Below are positions 19,987 to 20,296 of a stretch of 20,296 nucleotides of DNA, in pieces. The notes beneath the pieces were generated by a model. The model did not search any database. It was not told where the DNA came from and worked only from the letters and a program-made list of their open reading frames with translations. Source of the DNA: a virus. The stretch lies in the IMG/VR virus record IMGVR_UViG_3300045258_000017, positions 1 through 20,296 of that record; one strand, written 5' to 3'. Position 1 is the first letter of the stretch, and every line of letters starts with the position of its first letter. A program made the position numbers and the translations under genes.

Positions 19987-20296
19987 TCAACGCAACGCCC
20001 CGGCGACGTATGCCTTCGCCTCATTCAGCTTTCGGTAGTAGCCCGCTCTGCTCACGAAAATACTCAGCGCCCGCAGTGTATCCAGACGGGCAGGCATCGC
20101 CATGCGCGGGCAGAAGTAGTCCAGGCGCAGGATGCGGGCGTTGTCCCGGTAGCCCTTGCGCTCCATCTCGACCACTACCGCCTCAACCTCATCCGCCGCC
20201 GTGCGAACCGGCACGGGCCGGAAGCCGCCGGAGTCCGGCACAAACCCGCCATGCTCTATCAGCCGTTGAAGCAGGTTTTGCGACTTGTAGCCGATG
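19987..20296 (-). CDS. Probable late antiterminator, Q-like (5' end outside window)
   Basis: The frame is open from the window edge and starts inside the protein with IGYKSQNLLQRLIEHGGFVP; about 102 codons plus the stop are visible. The last part, LRLDYFCPRMAMPARLDTLR, then SRAGYYRKLNEAKAYVAGAL (about the final 20 residues), looks like the recognition helix of small phage antitermination proteins of the 'SRRxYYRxLxxAxxxVAGxL' type. The opening 'GYxSQNxxxR' also fits them. The gene ends just before a strong terminator and the lysis/structural operon, where Q genes lie in lambdoid phages. A GTG inside the frame at 20241 is not the real start. The identification rests on motif memory and position. 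Confidence 0.55.
   Translation of the reverse strand, partial: IGYKSQNLLQRLIEHGGFVPDSGGFRPVPVRTAADEVEAVVVEMERKGYRDNARILRLDYFCPRMAMPARLDTLRALSIFVSRAGYYRKLNEAKAYVAGALR

Noticed and set aside
1-20296. CRISPR arrays, tRNA genes, insertion sequences and attachment sites
   Set aside because: No repeat-spacer pattern, cloverleaf-forming sequence, transposase or integrase was recognised on reading both strands.

Overview
The window is a block of late (packaging, structural, lysis) genes from a short-tailed, P22-like bacteriophage or prophage. It is GC-rich and almost every gene lies on the minus strand, so transcription runs from the right end to the left. No host gene, integrase, tRNA or CRISPR array is visible. 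A two-component spanin (Rz/Rz1) and two lipoprotein signals imply a Gram-negative host. The base composition suggests a high-GC proteobacterium, but the exact host cannot be read from the sequence.

Layout from right to left. (1) 20296-19664: the 3' end of a probable late antiterminator (Q-like), then a strong intrinsic terminator and a poorly understood leader that may hold one small gene. (2) 19667-17662: an HslV-like Ntn-hydrolase, a GH24 endolysin, a membrane/coiled-coil protein, a 35-residue membrane peptide and nested Rz/Rz1 spanins. (3) 16883-17555: an independent plus-strand cassette with its own promoter and operator-like inverted repeat. It encodes a zinc-ribbon protein, a ribbon-helix-helix repressor-like protein and a 78-residue unknown. 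(4) 16859-14935: a secreted trypsin-like lipoprotein protease, then small proteins of unknown role including a 33-residue membrane peptide. (5) 14938-11206: a 58-residue protein, the small and large terminase subunits, and the portal. (6) 11219-8877: a small conserved protein, a doubtful 42-residue frame, the scaffold and the major capsid protein, closed by a terminator with a GAAA tetraloop. (7) 8801-4727: a decoration-like protein, an 18-residue micro-ORF, a 95-residue protein, the head-tail adaptor, a P22 gp10-like tail hub protein carrying an extra beta-propeller, an HNH/AP2 homing endonuclease and a 72-residue protein that looks like the detached C-terminus of gp10. (8) 4730-459: a GNAT-like protein and three ejection proteins. 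(9) 334-1: a third terminator and the start of a tailspike or tail fibre that runs off the window.

Most neighbouring genes overlap by 1-4 bases (ATGA, GTGA, TGATG, TAATG), so the late operon appears to be translated as a coupled chain. The three intrinsic terminators all point in the late direction. They sit before the lysis genes, after the major capsid gene and before the tailspike, so they probably set expression levels in a transcript driven by the upstream antiterminator.

The least ordinary parts are the rearranged gp10 locus (6310-4727), the plus-strand regulatory cassette (16883-17496), the secreted protease (16212-16859), the HslV-like protein with a basic tail (19140-19667), and several translationally coupled micro-ORFs. 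Family names come from recognising motifs and gene order. No database search was made.
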